64,000 nucleotides of DNA, taken from NCBI RefSeq assembly GCF_022385335.1, contig NZ_CP092431.1:1488001-1552000 (forward strand). Reading direction: 5' to 3'. The stretch is from Streptomyces deccanensis (GTDB lineage: Bacteria; Actinomycetota; Actinomycetes; Streptomycetales; Streptomycetaceae). The first letter of the stretch is position 1; each line of letters opens with the position of its first letter. Under the pieces are notes generated by a model. That model was not told the origin of the DNA, made no database searches, and was given only the letters and a program-made list of their open reading frames with translations. Positions 9,572 through 17,960 of the stretch are shown one piece after another. The translations under genes were made by a program, and so were the position numbers.

Positions 9572-10264
9572 GTGAAGCATCCGTTGAGCATCGCGGTAGC
9601 GCAACCGAGGTGCACGGCTCACGACGTGAGGGCCAACGCGGTGGCTCATGCGGAGGCCGTTCGGGCGGCGGACGCGCGAGTGGTGGTCTTCCCCGAGATG
9701 TCGCTGACGGGATACGAACTGGACGCCGTTCCCGTCGTTCCGGACGATGAACGGCTGGCTCCGATCGTCGCCGCGTGCGCGGACACGGGGGCGCTTGCGT
9801 TGGTCGGCGCGCCTGTGCCGGGTCCGCGCATCGGCATCCTGGCTGTGAGTGGAGACGGTGCGCGCGTGGCCTACGGCAAGGTGTACCTCCACGGCAGCGA
9901 GGCCGCCCGCTTCGTGCCGGGGGAGCCCACCGTGATCGAAGTGGACGGGTGGCGGCTGGGGCTCGCCGTCTGCCGCGACACGGGTATCCCCGAGCATGCC
10001 GCGAAGACGGCCGCGCTGGGGATCGACGGGTATGTGGCCGGGGTTGTCCACGCGGATCACGAGGCTGAGGTCCACGGCGAGCGCGCCCGCCGGGTCGCAG
10101 CCGACCACGGAGTGTGGGTCGTCACGGCGGCCTTCGCGGGTCCGACCGGTGGCGGGTTCGCCCGCACGTCCGGCCGTTCGGGCATCTGGTCCGCCGACGG
10201 GGAACTGGTCGCGGAGGCCGGCACCGCCCCCGATGAGATTGCGAGGGCTGTTTTCCTCAAGTGA
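9572..10264 (+). CDS. Carbon-nitrogen hydrolase (nitrilase superfamily amidase)
   Basis: 230 residues from GTG at 9572, which has GGGGAG 6 nt upstream; an ATG at 9551 is in frame but has no ribosome site. The catalytic triad is visible: Glu42 in VVFPEMSLTGYE, Lys103 in AYGKVYLHGSE and Cys134 in GLAVCRDTGIPEH, with the second conserved Glu at about 110. These cytoplasmic enzymes hydrolyse amides or nitriles. The Cys context lacks the usual YDxxFPE, which suggests a substrate different from omega-amidase or beta-ureidopropionase. The gene is alone on its strand and is followed by decayed sequence. Confidence 0.87.
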   Translation: MKHPLSIAVAQPRCTAHDVRANAVAHAEAVRAADARVVVFPEMSLTGYELDAVPVVPDDERLAPIVAACADTGALALVGAPVPGPRIGILAVSGDGARVAYGKVYLHGSEAARFVPGEPTVIEVDGWRLGLAVCRDTGIPEHAAKTAALGIDGYVAGVVHADHEAEVHGERARRVAADHGVWVVTAAFAGPTGGGFARTSGRSGIWSADGELVAEAGTAPDEIARAVFLK

Positions 10265-10288
10265 GTCCGGGGCCAGAGCAGAGGAGCC

Positions 10289-10460
10289 TTCTTCGGCGCC
10301 GTGTGGGTGGCTCGGGCGGTCCTTCCCCACGTGCGCGCCCAAGGCGGGGGACGGCTCCTCCAAGTCACCTCGATGGGCAGCGGCGGTGGCATGGCCACCG
10401 TCGGGTTCTACGGGGCAGGCAAGGCCGCGCTGGACTCGGTCAGCGAGGCACTGGCTGACA
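10289..10460 (+). pseudogene. Short-chain dehydrogenase fragment
   Basis: The translation FFGAVWVARAVLPHVRAQ, then GGRLLQVTSMGS and GFYGAGKAALDSVSEALA, is the middle of a classical SDR, including the active-site YxxxK (YGAGK). The nucleotide-binding N-terminus (TGxxxGxG) is absent because the neighbouring amidase ends only 25 bp upstream. After SEALA the sequence loses SDR character. This is a remnant, not a working enzyme. Confidence 0.75.
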
Positions 10461-10626
10461 CCGGCCTGTTCACCACCGGCACCACGACCACCGAACCGCT
10501 GGCGCAGTATCAGCCCCTGCGCACCGGGCCCAAGCGGATCTGTACCGGTCCTGGGAGCACCTCAGCCGTATCGCCCCGGGCTGCCCCTGTCCCGCACCAC
10601 GGCATTGCCGTCCCCGTCCCCGCGAC

Positions 10627-11000
10627 TCAGTCACGGGGACGGGTGTGCGCCTGACGGAAGAACCCCTGCACCTCGGCAGCGACGGTCGTCAGCTCTTCAC
10701 CCGCGTCAATCACGGTCGTCACAGTGCATTCCAGCCGCTGGAGAAGACGTCGGCTCGCAAGGTCCAGCTAGATACACGTGCCCGCCCGAACCGAACGTCG
10801 CTGCCACGACCAGCTCGTTGTTGACCCAAGACCGCACGCGCCCCGATTCGTGCGCGCAGGCCGTCATCGACAGCCTCCACAGCGAATACGACCTCGAACT
10901 CATCTGTCCGCGACCAGTCGAACAACCGGGCAGAGGGCGCTTGCGACCCCATCCCCCGAACGACGAGCTCGAGGACATCAACACGCCCGGCCATCGCCAT
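10627..11000 (-). pseudogene. Twice-frameshifted conserved small protein gene
   Basis: Three successive minus-strand frames join into one plausible ~120-residue protein. It runs MAMAGRVDVLELVVRGMGSQ to RARIGARAVL, then (frame -1) VNNELVVAATFGSGGHVYL, then (frame -2) DLASRRLLQRLECTVTT to QGFFRQAHTRPRD and a stop. The first shift is explained by one extra G in a GGG run. The second is explained by four extra bases (AGCT) within TATCTAGCTGGACC. Both shifts are +1 in the same direction. I do not recognise the family. Either the gene is recently dead or the assembly has two errors here. Confidence 0.65.
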
Positions 11001-11094
11001 TTACGACGCGGTGCTGGCGACACTTGAGTACGCGAGCTCACCAGCAAGTACGGCCCCGTTCGGAGCGCCAGAACCTCTTGTCTAGCCTTGCCCC

Positions 11095-11889
11095 ATGCCC
11101 ACGACCGGGCGGAGGGCGCGACGGCTGGAGGAGCCTGTGCGGGACGGCTATTCTGCGGGATTCTTTACGCGGATGGCGCATGAGACGCATCCGGTGGACC
11201 TGATGTGTCTCTACCTGCTACATGGCTCGGTCGAACAGATTCCTGGCCTGTTGGTCGATCGGGAGACGCTGTCGTTCAAGCACCTGTGTCAGCAAGGCCA
11301 TGTCGCGGACCGATGGAACTCCGGCGACGCGGACACATTCTCACTTTGCATCAAGAGGAAGGTCCATGGGCGGCTGTACGGCTTGGAGTTCAGAATCAAC
11401 TTCATCGCCGGTGAGCCCTATGCCGACGCGGTGATTCCGTTCGGCGCGACTGTCGATCTGTACCGGTTCATGCACCACTTCCGTGGGCAGTACGCCTCGG
11501 CGGGAGCTCCGGATGACTGGGACTTCGACGTGTATACCGACAAGCGTGACCTCCGTGAGAGTGTCGTGTCGTTCGGCAACCACCGCGAGGTCTGGTTCCA
11601 GGTCAACCGCGGCCCAGTGACAACCGGCCGGGGCAAACCGATTCCGTGGGCTCGGGGCCGGCTGACAGCCGGCCGCCTGCAGGGCAACCAGTTCGGGACG
11701 AGAGTCGGCGTACTCGACGCGGGAAGTGTGCTGTTCCCTGACCGTCATGACGTCGTCGAGGGCACCTCGGCCGAGGCGCGGGCGTACCGGCGGTATGTGG
11801 CCAGGCTGCACAATCCCCTTCCTCTGCGGGTGGGACCCCCAGTCCGCCCCGAGTTCGGCATGAGGACGCGACGGTGCCCTGCGGGCTGA
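11095..11889 (+). CDS. Hypothetical protein of unknown family
   Basis: 264 residues from ATG at 11095. The start lies a few bases after a TAGCCT -10-like hexamer, so the transcript may be leaderless. The protein looks soluble, with aromatic and acidic segments (WDFDVYTDKRDLRESVV, HREVWFQVNRGP) and no signal peptide or membrane segment. Codon choice is less GC-biased than in most neighbours and third positions are more mixed, suggesting foreign or relaxed sequence. It lies between two decayed genes and next to a recombinase scrap, so it may be cargo of a former mobile segment. I cannot assign a function. Confidence 0.55.
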   Translation: MPTTGRRARRLEEPVRDGYSAGFFTRMAHETHPVDLMCLYLLHGSVEQIPGLLVDRETLSFKHLCQQGHVADRWNSGDADTFSLCIKRKVHGRLYGLEFRINFIAGEPYADAVIPFGATVDLYRFMHHFRGQYASAGAPDDWDFDVYTDKRDLRESVVSFGNHREVWFQVNRGPVTTGRGKPIPWARGRLTAGRLQGNQFGTRVGVLDAGSVLFPDRHDVVEGTSAEARAYRRYVARLHNPLPLRVGPPVRPEFGMRTRRCPAG

Positions 11890-11902
11890 TCGACGCCGGG
11901 CA

Positions 11903-12300
11903 CTGACCAGCATCGAGGACCCTGAGCACGCCAAGACGATCCGGCTCTTCACGACTTGGCGCGTCCTGCCCCGGCTTCGAGCCCGCTCCGAGCAGAGCCA
12001 CATCACGCCGAACGTCCGCCGCCCTCTCCATACCCGCGATGAAGGCCACCCGGCGAGCCCCGCTGAGCGAGGACGAGCGCCTCGACGCCCTCGGCCGGCT
12101 GCTGACCGACACGGAGATCCCGACACCCCTCCGCGTCGCCGGCGTCATCGTGCTCCTCTACGCGCAGCCCTTGACCCGCATGTCCGGCTCACCGTCGATG
12201 ACGTGCTCCGCGACGGAGACGCCGTACTGCTACGGCTCCGCGAACCGGCCTCACCCGTACCCGCACCGGCACCCGTCCGTGGTGTGGCCGGGGTGGGGGC
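11903..12300 (+). pseudogene. Tyrosine-recombinase-like fragment, frameshifted and internally deleted
   Basis: Three pieces read in order: LTSIEDPEHAKTIRLFTTW with VLPRLRARSEQSHITP, then KATRRAPLSEDERLDALGRLL with RVAGVIVLLYAQPLTR, then VRLTVDDVLRDGDAVLLRL with EPASPVPAPAPV. They resemble the C-terminal half of actinobacterial phage-integrase-like proteins. A segment between the first two pieces is missing, and a frameshift near 12178 separates the last two. No catalytic RHRY set survives. It marks past mobile-element activity. Confidence 0.55.
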
Positions 12301-12468
12301 AGGACGCGATCCAGATGCCGAAGTCGCGCCAGGCGGTGCGGAGTACTGGACTGGAAGCCGAAGCGGGCGCCGACGTCACGGGTCGTGGTGCCGTTGGCGA
12401 CGCCCCACTCGGCGCCACGACGACGCCAAGTGACCAGCCGCCCCACGGCCGGGGCGGCGGTCAGTGGG

Positions 12469-12999
12469 TCAGATGGCTCGGTCCATCCCGGTGTCCCAGC
12501 CGAGCGGATACGGCTCCGCGTCGTCCGCCGCCGGGGCCGCCGGTTCCCCGCCCGCCGCGTTGAACGCGGTCAACGCGTCCACGAGCGCCGCCCGTTGATT
12601 CGGGGCGAGACGCTCGACGACCGTGGCGAGTTCGGCGCGCCGCCGGGCCATGACCTCCTCGACCGCGCGCCGGCCCTCGTCGGTGAGCCGGAGCAGGGTC
12701 TCGCGGCGGTTGTCGGGGTTGGTCTGCCGGTCGGCGAGCCCGGCGGCGATCAGCCGGTCGACCATGCGCATCGCCGTCGACGGGGCGACCTGGAGCTGAT
12801 CGGCGAGGACGACGAGCTTCGTGGCGCCCCGCACGGACAGCACCACCAGCATCCGGAACTGCGGCAGCGTCACCCGTTCCTCGACGGCGGCGAGGGACCG
12901 TGCGGAGATCGCGACCAACAGGCGTGACGCGGTGAGCACCGCGCGCGTCACCTCGTCGACGTCGTCCACGCCACATGTCGGGCCCTCGCGTTCAGTCAT
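12469..12999 (-). CDS. MarR-family transcriptional regulator
   Basis: 176 residues, ATG at 12999 with a purine-rich AAAGGGA upstream. The winged helix is clear: LPQFRMLVVLSVRGATKLVVLADQLQVAPSTAMRMVDRLIAAGLADRQTNPDNRRETLLRLTDEG. Terminal helices provide dimerisation (residues ~1-35 and ~120-150). The C-terminal ~20 residues are acidic and disordered. MarR proteins usually repress themselves and an adjacent effector gene, but the neighbours here are degraded, so its target is not evident. A 9-bp inverted repeat 23-51 bp upstream of the start is a candidate operator. Confidence 0.92.
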   Translation of the reverse strand: MTEREGPTCGVDDVDEVTRAVLTASRLLVAISARSLAAVEERVTLPQFRMLVVLSVRGATKLVVLADQLQVAPSTAMRMVDRLIAAGLADRQTNPDNRRETLLRLTDEGRRAVEEVMARRRAELATVVERLAPNQRAALVDALTAFNAAGGEPAAPAADDAEPYPLGWDTGMDRAI

Positions 13000-13021
13000 G
13001 GTCCCTTTCTATCCCGCCCCC

Positions 13022-13050
13022 CTGTGCGGACCGTCGGCGGATCCGCACAG
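13022..13050. promoter_or_regulatory. Inverted repeat upstream of the MarR gene
   Basis: CTGTGCGGA (13022-13030) and its exact complement TCCGCACAG (13042-13050) are separated by 11 bp. The repeat lies in the upstream region of the marR-like gene (start 12999), where autorepression sites are normally found. A hairpin in the leader is the alternative. Confidence 0.5.
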
Positions 13051-13349
13051 ATTTTCCCTCCTCATGACCGAGCCGACCCGCCTCATGACACATGCACGAA
13101 GGGACCCTCGAGGCGATCAGCGCGGCGGATCCCTCCGGAAGGCCCGCCCTGAGGACGCGAGCGGACTCGTCCCAGTCGAGCGCCGTGGGCTCTCCCGCCT
13201 CGAACCGCACGCGGGGTCGACCCTCGACGCGCGGCAGCGTCGGCGTCACCGTCCCGGGCGCCTCCTCGCGCCGCCACAGCGTGGGGGCGGGCGGTCGGCA
13301 GGAGGTGGCAGTACGTCTTGTAGGTAGAGAGTGAGGGGGGAAACGTATT
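13051..13349. other. Region without an assignable gene
   Basis: About 300 bp between the MarR promoter and the glucosaminidase remnant. The minus strand can be read as TPTLPRVEGRPRVRFEAGEP, continuing to ALIASRVPSCM, which has coding-like composition and may be a fragment of an unknown gene. It has no good start and runs into unrelated sequence. Confidence 0.3.
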
Positions 13350-13812
13350 CCTACGTCATCGCGGAATCTGTGGAACGCGGACGCGTACGACCCCCGGGCT
13401 GCCTTCCTCGTCTCCGTCCGGGACCTGGCCGGACCGGGTGCCTCGAAATGGCTGCGGATCCTCGCGGAGAACAGCTACTCGTCCCAGCTCGACGCCGCCG
13501 AGTCCCCGACCCTCAGCAAGCTCATCGCCGCGTTCCGCACGGCCAACGAGGAGAGCAGCGGCCTCGACCGGGCGTCCGCCGCGCTCCGGTCGTACTTCAC
13601 CGACATGGCAGCCACCCCCGCCGAGCTGCGGGCCCGTCTCGCCAACCCCGGGTTCCTGAAGGAGACTTCGCCCTGGCTGGACAAGACCGGCGCGTACGGC
13701 AGCGCCGGGCTGACCGCCGTCGACCTGCTGCTGGCCGGCAGACGGGGTGACACGGACGCGGTGTCGACGTACTGGAACCGGCTGCGAAGCGAGGCTGGAC
13801 GCGATACCGCAG
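13350..13812 (+). pseudogene. Beta-N-acetylglucosaminidase-like gene, left fragment
   Basis: The frame runs from SRNLWNADAYDPRAAFLVSV through LRILAENSYSSQLDAAESPTL to YWNRLRSEAGRDTAA. It resembles the helical post-catalytic region of GH84-type (NagJ/hyaluronidase) enzymes. The catalytic domain that should precede it is missing upstream of about 13345. The frame continues for a short unrelated stretch and stops at 13859, inside the inserted element. The C-terminal half resumes at 15645 on the other side of the tnpB-like gene. Confidence 0.65.
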
Positions 13813-15644
13813 CAGGTGTCGCCGGGGGTTTGGAACTGCTGGCGTTGGCGTTCGGGTGAGCGGGGGTGAGTGTGGATGGCCTGTGTCGAGCCGCGCTCCT
13901 GGCTTATGATGCCGCTTTTCGGAGGGGAACTGACGTTCTCTCATCGAATGCGTGACCTTCATGGGCGGTGCTCGTTTCCCATGGCGACAGGATCTTCGGG
14001 CGGGGGTGGCGGGGTGGGTGAGCTGCGGAGCATCGCGGCGCCGTTCGTCGCGTCCGGCCCGTCCGGTGTGGCCGTCCGGACCCGCCTCAAACACCTGGCG
14101 CCGGGTGATGAGAAGGTGCTGCGTCTGGTGGGCGGGCATCTGGGGTCGCTGGCTTCGCGGGATCTCAAGGCGCGCTGCCGGGACGGCATGGAGCACTCCG
14201 CTGAGGCGTGGGCGGTCCGCAAGCGGGAGCTGACACCTGCCTCGTCGTCGCGGTGGGCGGGCAGTATCACCAAGGCCACGCATGACCAGTGGGCGCTGGC
14301 CCGCCGCTGTCAGCTGGCGCACATCCAGCATCTGGAAGCGGGTGTCCGCACCATCGAGGTTCGGCTGGCGCTGCCGGTCGGGCAGAGGGGGAGCAGGAAG
14401 GCGCCGGGGGGTTATCGGTCGCGGCGGGAGTGGCATGCGAAGGCGCGGCGGCTGCGGGTGCTTCAGGACCGGCTGGCCGCCGCGCGGGCCGACCGTGAGG
14501 CCTGGATCGTGCACGTGGTGCGCGGTGGTAAGCGCCTGGCCCGCGCCCGGCATCATCTGGAGGGGGCCGGGCTGACGGAGTCCGTGTGGCGTGGGCGGTG
14601 GGAGGCGGAGCGCTGGTTCTGCCAGGCGGACGGGGAGTCCGGCAAGCGCCACGGCAACGAGACCATCCGCATCAGCCCCGAGGGCGAGGTGAGTATCAAG
14701 CTCCCCGCGCCGCTGGCGTATCTGGCGAACGCCCCGCACGGACGGTACGTCCTGGCCGGCCGGGTCGCGTTCGCGCACCGGGGCAGTGACTGGGCGGACC
14801 GCGTCGCGGCGAACCGGGCGATCGCCTACCGCATCCACCTGGACACGGGCCGGGGCCGCTGGTATCTGACCGCGTCCTGGCAGATCCCGCCCACCCCCAC
14901 CCTCCCCATCGAAGCCGCGCTCGCCCACGGCGTGGTCGGCGTCGACATGAACGCCGACCACCTCGCCGCCTGGCGCCTGGACACCCACGGCAACCCCACC
15001 GGCGCCCCGCGCCGCTTCCCCTACGACCTGACCGGCACCGCCCAGCACCGTGACGCCCAGGTCCGCCACGCCCTCACCCGTCTCCTGCACTGGGCCCGAA
15101 TGTGTGGCGTGAAGGCGATCGCGGTGGAGGACCTGGACTTTGCCACCGAGAAGACCCGGGAGAAACACGGCCGCCGCACACGCTTCCGTCAGCTGCTCTC
15201 CGGCATGCCCACCGGAAAACTCCGCGCCCGGCTGGCCTCGATGGCCGATGCCACGGGGATCGCGGTCATCGCCGTCGACCCGGCCTACACCAGCCGCTGG
15301 GGTGCCCAGCACTGGCAGAAGCCCCTCACCAGCACCACCCGTAAGACCACTCGCCATGATGCTGCTGCCGTGGCGATCGGAAGGCGCGCCCAGCAACACC
15401 CGGTCCGGCGACGGACGGCACCGCCCCCACACGACCGGAGTGATCGTGCGGGGCATCGGACCGTCCAGGCCCGACCAGATGTTCCTGGGCGTGAGGGAAC
15501 CCGCCCCCGCATTCCCGGACCACGGACACGATCCGTGCCGCCCGGACGCGGAGCGAACGCGGGCAACCAGAACGCCCAACACCGTCCGGGGCGTTCGGCC
15601 GAGCATGAGACCTGGCAACAGGACTCACTCCCGCTCAGCCTTTA
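13813..15644 (+). mobile_element. tnpB-only IS605/IS1341-like insertion
   Basis: About 1.83 kb of sequence carrying only a tnpB-like gene interrupts a glycosidase gene. The flanking reading frame rejoins sensibly as EAGRDTA-A/GTVMDQFLYQAM, so the insertion probably caused no long target duplication, as expected for the family. No Y1 transposase (TnpA) is present, so it would need one in trans. Exact ends are estimated from where the host coding sequence stops and resumes; terminal hairpins were not resolved. Confidence 0.65.
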
Positions 15645-15645
15645 G
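13948..15645 (+). CDS. TnpB-like RNA-guided nuclease homologue, zinc-finger-less
   Basis: Up to 565 residues. The start is uncertain: ATG 13948, or ATG 13981 (MATGSSGG). GGAGG at 13921 and a TATGAT -10-like hexamer at 13905 lie upstream. The C-terminal half is a RuvC-like nuclease with three acidic positions in TnpB context: Asp (14944-14946) in VVGVDMNADHLAAW, Glu (15127-15129) in AIAVEDLDFA and Asp (15358-15360) in TTRHDAAAVAIGRRA. The segment VIAVDPAYTSRWGAQHWQKP matches the TnpB DPAYTSQ region but lacks the CxxC...CxxC zinc finger. The last ~90 residues are Arg/Pro-rich and probably coincide with the structured guide-RNA region at the right end. It may be an active nuclease or a divergent, repurposed member. 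Confidence 0.8.
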   Translation: MRDLHGRCSFPMATGSSGGGGGVGELRSIAAPFVASGPSGVAVRTRLKHLAPGDEKVLRLVGGHLGSLASRDLKARCRDGMEHSAEAWAVRKRELTPASSSRWAGSITKATHDQWALARRCQLAHIQHLEAGVRTIEVRLALPVGQRGSRKAPGGYRSRREWHAKARRLRVLQDRLAAARADREAWIVHVVRGGKRLARARHHLEGAGLTESVWRGRWEAERWFCQADGESGKRHGNETIRISPEGEVSIKLPAPLAYLANAPHGRYVLAGRVAFAHRGSDWADRVAANRAIAYRIHLDTGRGRWYLTASWQIPPTPTLPIEAALAHGVVGVDMNADHLAAWRLDTHGNPTGAPRRFPYDLTGTAQHRDAQVRHALTRLLHWARMCGVKAIAVEDLDFATEKTREKHGRRTRFRQLLSGMPTGKLRARLASMADATGIAVIAVDPAYTSRWGAQHWQKPLTSTTRKTTRHDAAAVAIGRRAQQHPVRRRTAPPPHDRSDRAGHRTVQARPDVPGREGTRPRIPGPRTRSVPPGRGANAGNQNAQHRPGRSAEHETWQQDSLPLSL

Positions 15646-16883
15646 GAACGGTGATGGACCAGTTCCTGTACCAGGCGATGCTGCGGCACGCGCCCGATCC
15701 CGGCGTCGACGCCTCCTTCGCCCCGGGTTCGCTCTCCTTGCAGCCGGGAGCCTCCGAGGCGGTGGCCCTCCGTTTCTCCTCCGCCGAGGCGCGGACCGTC
15801 ACCTGGAAGCTCGATCTGCCGGACGGTGTCACCGCCTCGCCCGCCGAGGGGACCGTGACCGTGCCGGCCGGAGGCAGCGCGTCGGCCGAGGTCACCCTGA
15901 CCGGTGTCTCCGAGGGCGTGCACTCCGTGGTGGTGTCCGGGGCGGGCGTCCTCGACCGGGCGCTCCCGGTGCGGGTCACCGACGGCGACGGCACACCCCG
16001 GGCGCTGACGGCCAACTTCAGTGGGGCGTCGGTGAGTTCGATCGACCTGTCCTCCGGCAGGAGCACGGAGATCGCCGTGGGCGCCAACCCGGGTGAGGTG
16101 GTGACGAGCGCCGACGGGCGTACCGCCTACGCCGCGAACCAGGGCTCGAACTCGGTGAGCGTCATCGACGTGGCGAGCGGCGAGGTCACCGCCACGGTCG
16201 CGGTGGGCCGGGTCCCCGCCGGGCTCGCGCTGACGCCGGACGGCGGCACGCTGTGGGTCGCCAACTACACGGACGGCACGGTGCAGCCGGTGGACACGGA
16301 CACGCTGGAGGCAGGCGCGACGGTCGCTGTCGGGGCGGGCCCGGAGAACATGGCGATCACCCCGGACGGGCGGACGCTGTACGTGGCGAACATCCACGAC
16401 AACACCGTCTCGCCGGTCGACCTGGGAACCCGGAGGGCCGGGGCGGCGATCCCGGTCGGGCCCCGTCCGTTCAACGTGGTCGCCGCGCCGGACGGGAAGA
16501 CGGTGTACGTGTCCAACTCCGGTGGATCGACGGTCACTCCGATCGACACCGCGAGCAACGACACCGGGCCGACGCTGCTCGTCTCGGGGCAGGCGTACGG
16601 GCTCGGGCTGTCACCGGACGGGCGGACGCTGTGGGTGAGCCCCAGTACCGGTGACTACGTCACGCCCGTCGACACCGTGACCGGTGCGCCCGGCAAGCAG
16701 ATCACCGTCGGCAGGTCCGCGTTCGACGTCGGCCTGGACTGGGACGGCGTCACGGCGTACGTGACCACGGCCGACGGGAACAGGGTGGTGCCGGTCGACA
16801 CCGCCTCCGGCACCGCCGGGACGCCGTTGACGACCGGCGCCTATCCGCTGGCGGTCGCGCTGACGCCCGTACCGGTGGGGTAG
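15645..16883 (+). pseudogene. Right fragment of the glucosaminidase-like gene, YVTN beta-propeller
   Basis: The open frame restarts with GTVMDQFLYQAMLRHAPDPG. It continues through an immunoglobulin-like NEW3/alpha-galactosidase-associated domain (LQPGASEAVALRFSSAEARTVTWKLDLPDGVTASPAEG) and then about seven beta-propeller blades of the YVTN type (DGRTAYAANQGSNSVSVIDVASG, DGGTLWVANYTDGTVQPVD, DGRTLYVANIHDNTVSPVD). No signal peptide or ribosome site precedes it, so it is read as the C-terminal part of the gene interrupted at about 13812. It could be expressed from GTG 15651 as a cytoplasmic propeller, but that is unlikely to be functional outside the cell. Confidence 0.7.
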
Positions 16884-16963
16884 TGCTCCGCTGGGGGCGG
16901 GGGCTTCAACCGCGGGGGCGGAGGGCTTCGAGCGCGGGCCCCGTGGAGGCTTGTCGCGCAGGT

Positions 16964-16989
16964 CCCCGCGCCCCTGACGGGGCGCGGGG
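16964..16989. terminator. Bidirectional terminator hairpin
   Basis: CCCCGCGCCCC and GGGGCGCGGGG form an 11-bp stem with a TGAC loop between the plus-strand propeller fragment and the minus-strand SIS gene that converge here. Confidence 0.7.
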
Positions 16990-17001
16990 GCAGCCGGGTG
17001 G

Positions 17002-17790
17002 TCAGCTGGCGGTGCGTCGGATGCGGCCGGCGTACCGCTTCTCCAGGTCCAGGTTGCCCTCGAAGCCGCCGGGCACGTTGGCGGAGACGTAGACCGGGGG
17101 GCGGTCGCCGGAGGCGAGGAGTTGGGCGGTGGCCTCGGCGACGGTCATCTGGACGAGCATGACGCCGGTGAGCGTGGAGAGGGCGCAGACGGCGCCGCCG
17201 CCCGGCAGCTCCAGCAGGGCGTCGCCGCGCGGGGCCGCGTTGTCGAGGACGACGTCGGCGAGGTCGGCGAGCTTCTTGCCGCTGGGGTGGGTGGCGGGGA
17301 CGGAGCGGGTGTGGGCGAGGGAGGTGAGGGCGAGCAGGCGGTGGCCGCGTTCCTTGGCGTGCAGGGCCATCTCGACGATGACATTGTTGACGCCGGAGTT
17401 GGAGACGACGACGAAGAGGTCCTGGGGGCGGGGGTCGGCCAGTTCGTAGAGGCGGACCGCTATGCCGGGCTCGCGTTCGAGCAGCGGGTCGTCGAGGCCG
17501 CTGGGGTGGTCGCCGCCGAAGAGGACGAGGTCGGCCATCTGGATCCGGTTGGTGGGCACGAAGCCGCCGGCGCGGCCGGCGAGTTCCAGGACCATGGCCT
17601 GGGAGTGGCCGGTGCCGAAGGCCTGGACGACGCCGTCCGCGCGGACGCAGTCGGCGATCAGCTCAGCGGCGGCGCTCACGTCGGCGCGCGCGGACTCGGT
17701 GAGACGGTGCAGGACGGCCAGGCCCTCGCGCGCGAAGCGATCGGCGCTCACCGGCTCGGTCACGGACTCGTTGGCGGACTCGACGGACAC
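17002..17790 (-). CDS. SIS-domain protein (UPF0309-like sugar-phosphate binding)
   Basis: 262 residues from GTG at 17790, chosen for GGGGAG 6 nt upstream; longer GTG starts would overlap the operator. The fold is a single sugar isomerase (SIS) domain: VVQAFGTGHSQAMVLELAGRAGG, then PQDLFVVVSNSGVNNVIVEMA with the phosphosugar-binding Ser-Asn-Ser loop, and HRLLALTS. Such proteins bind or isomerise amino-sugar phosphates, and this one may act on GlcNAc-6-P or ManNAc-6-P produced by the locus. It is transcribed divergently from the RpiR regulator and carries a regulon operator just upstream of its start. Confidence 0.88.
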   Translation of the reverse strand: MSVESANESVTEPVSADRFAREGLAVLHRLTESARADVSAAAELIADCVRADGVVQAFGTGHSQAMVLELAGRAGGFVPTNRIQMADLVLFGGDHPSGLDDPLLEREPGIAVRLYELADPRPQDLFVVVSNSGVNNVIVEMALHAKERGHRLLALTSLAHTRSVPATHPSGKKLADLADVVLDNAAPRGDALLELPGGGAVCALSTLTGVMLVQMTVAEATAQLLASGDRPPVYVSANVPGGFEGNLDLEKRYAGRIRRTAS

Positions 17791-17804
17791 CTGAGACTCC
17801 CCAC

Positions 17805-17819
17805 TGGTGGATTGAACCA
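17805..17819. promoter_or_regulatory. RpiR-regulon operator (SIS gene)
   Basis: TGGTGGATTGAACCA, an imperfect palindrome (TGGT...ACCA), lies 15 bp upstream of the SIS start. The same element recurs before the GH38, importer, kinase/GH5 and NagZ-like genes. Direct repeats of TGAATCAC follow at 17839-17854. Confidence 0.75.
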
Positions 17820-17960
17820 CCCCGTACACACCTATCAGTGAATCACTGAATCACAGGCCCGGCATCCAGGGCAATGGCGCAGTTCACCCCCGGGTGCGGT
17901 CGCACATCCCGGTCCTGGTATTCAGCCATTACGTCAACGGGTGGCTGGTACCTTCTCTGC

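Noticed and set aside
12189..12446. Minus-strand frame reading LVTWRRRGAEWGVANGTTTRDVGARFGF
   Set aside because: Looks faintly coding, but it overlaps the recombinase remnant, has no ribosome site and matches no family I know; too weak to list as a gene.
13605..13859. Free-standing 84-residue gene beginning MAATPAELRARL
   Set aside because: It is the in-frame end of the larger glucosaminidase fragment; residues upstream in the same frame are clearly homologous-looking.
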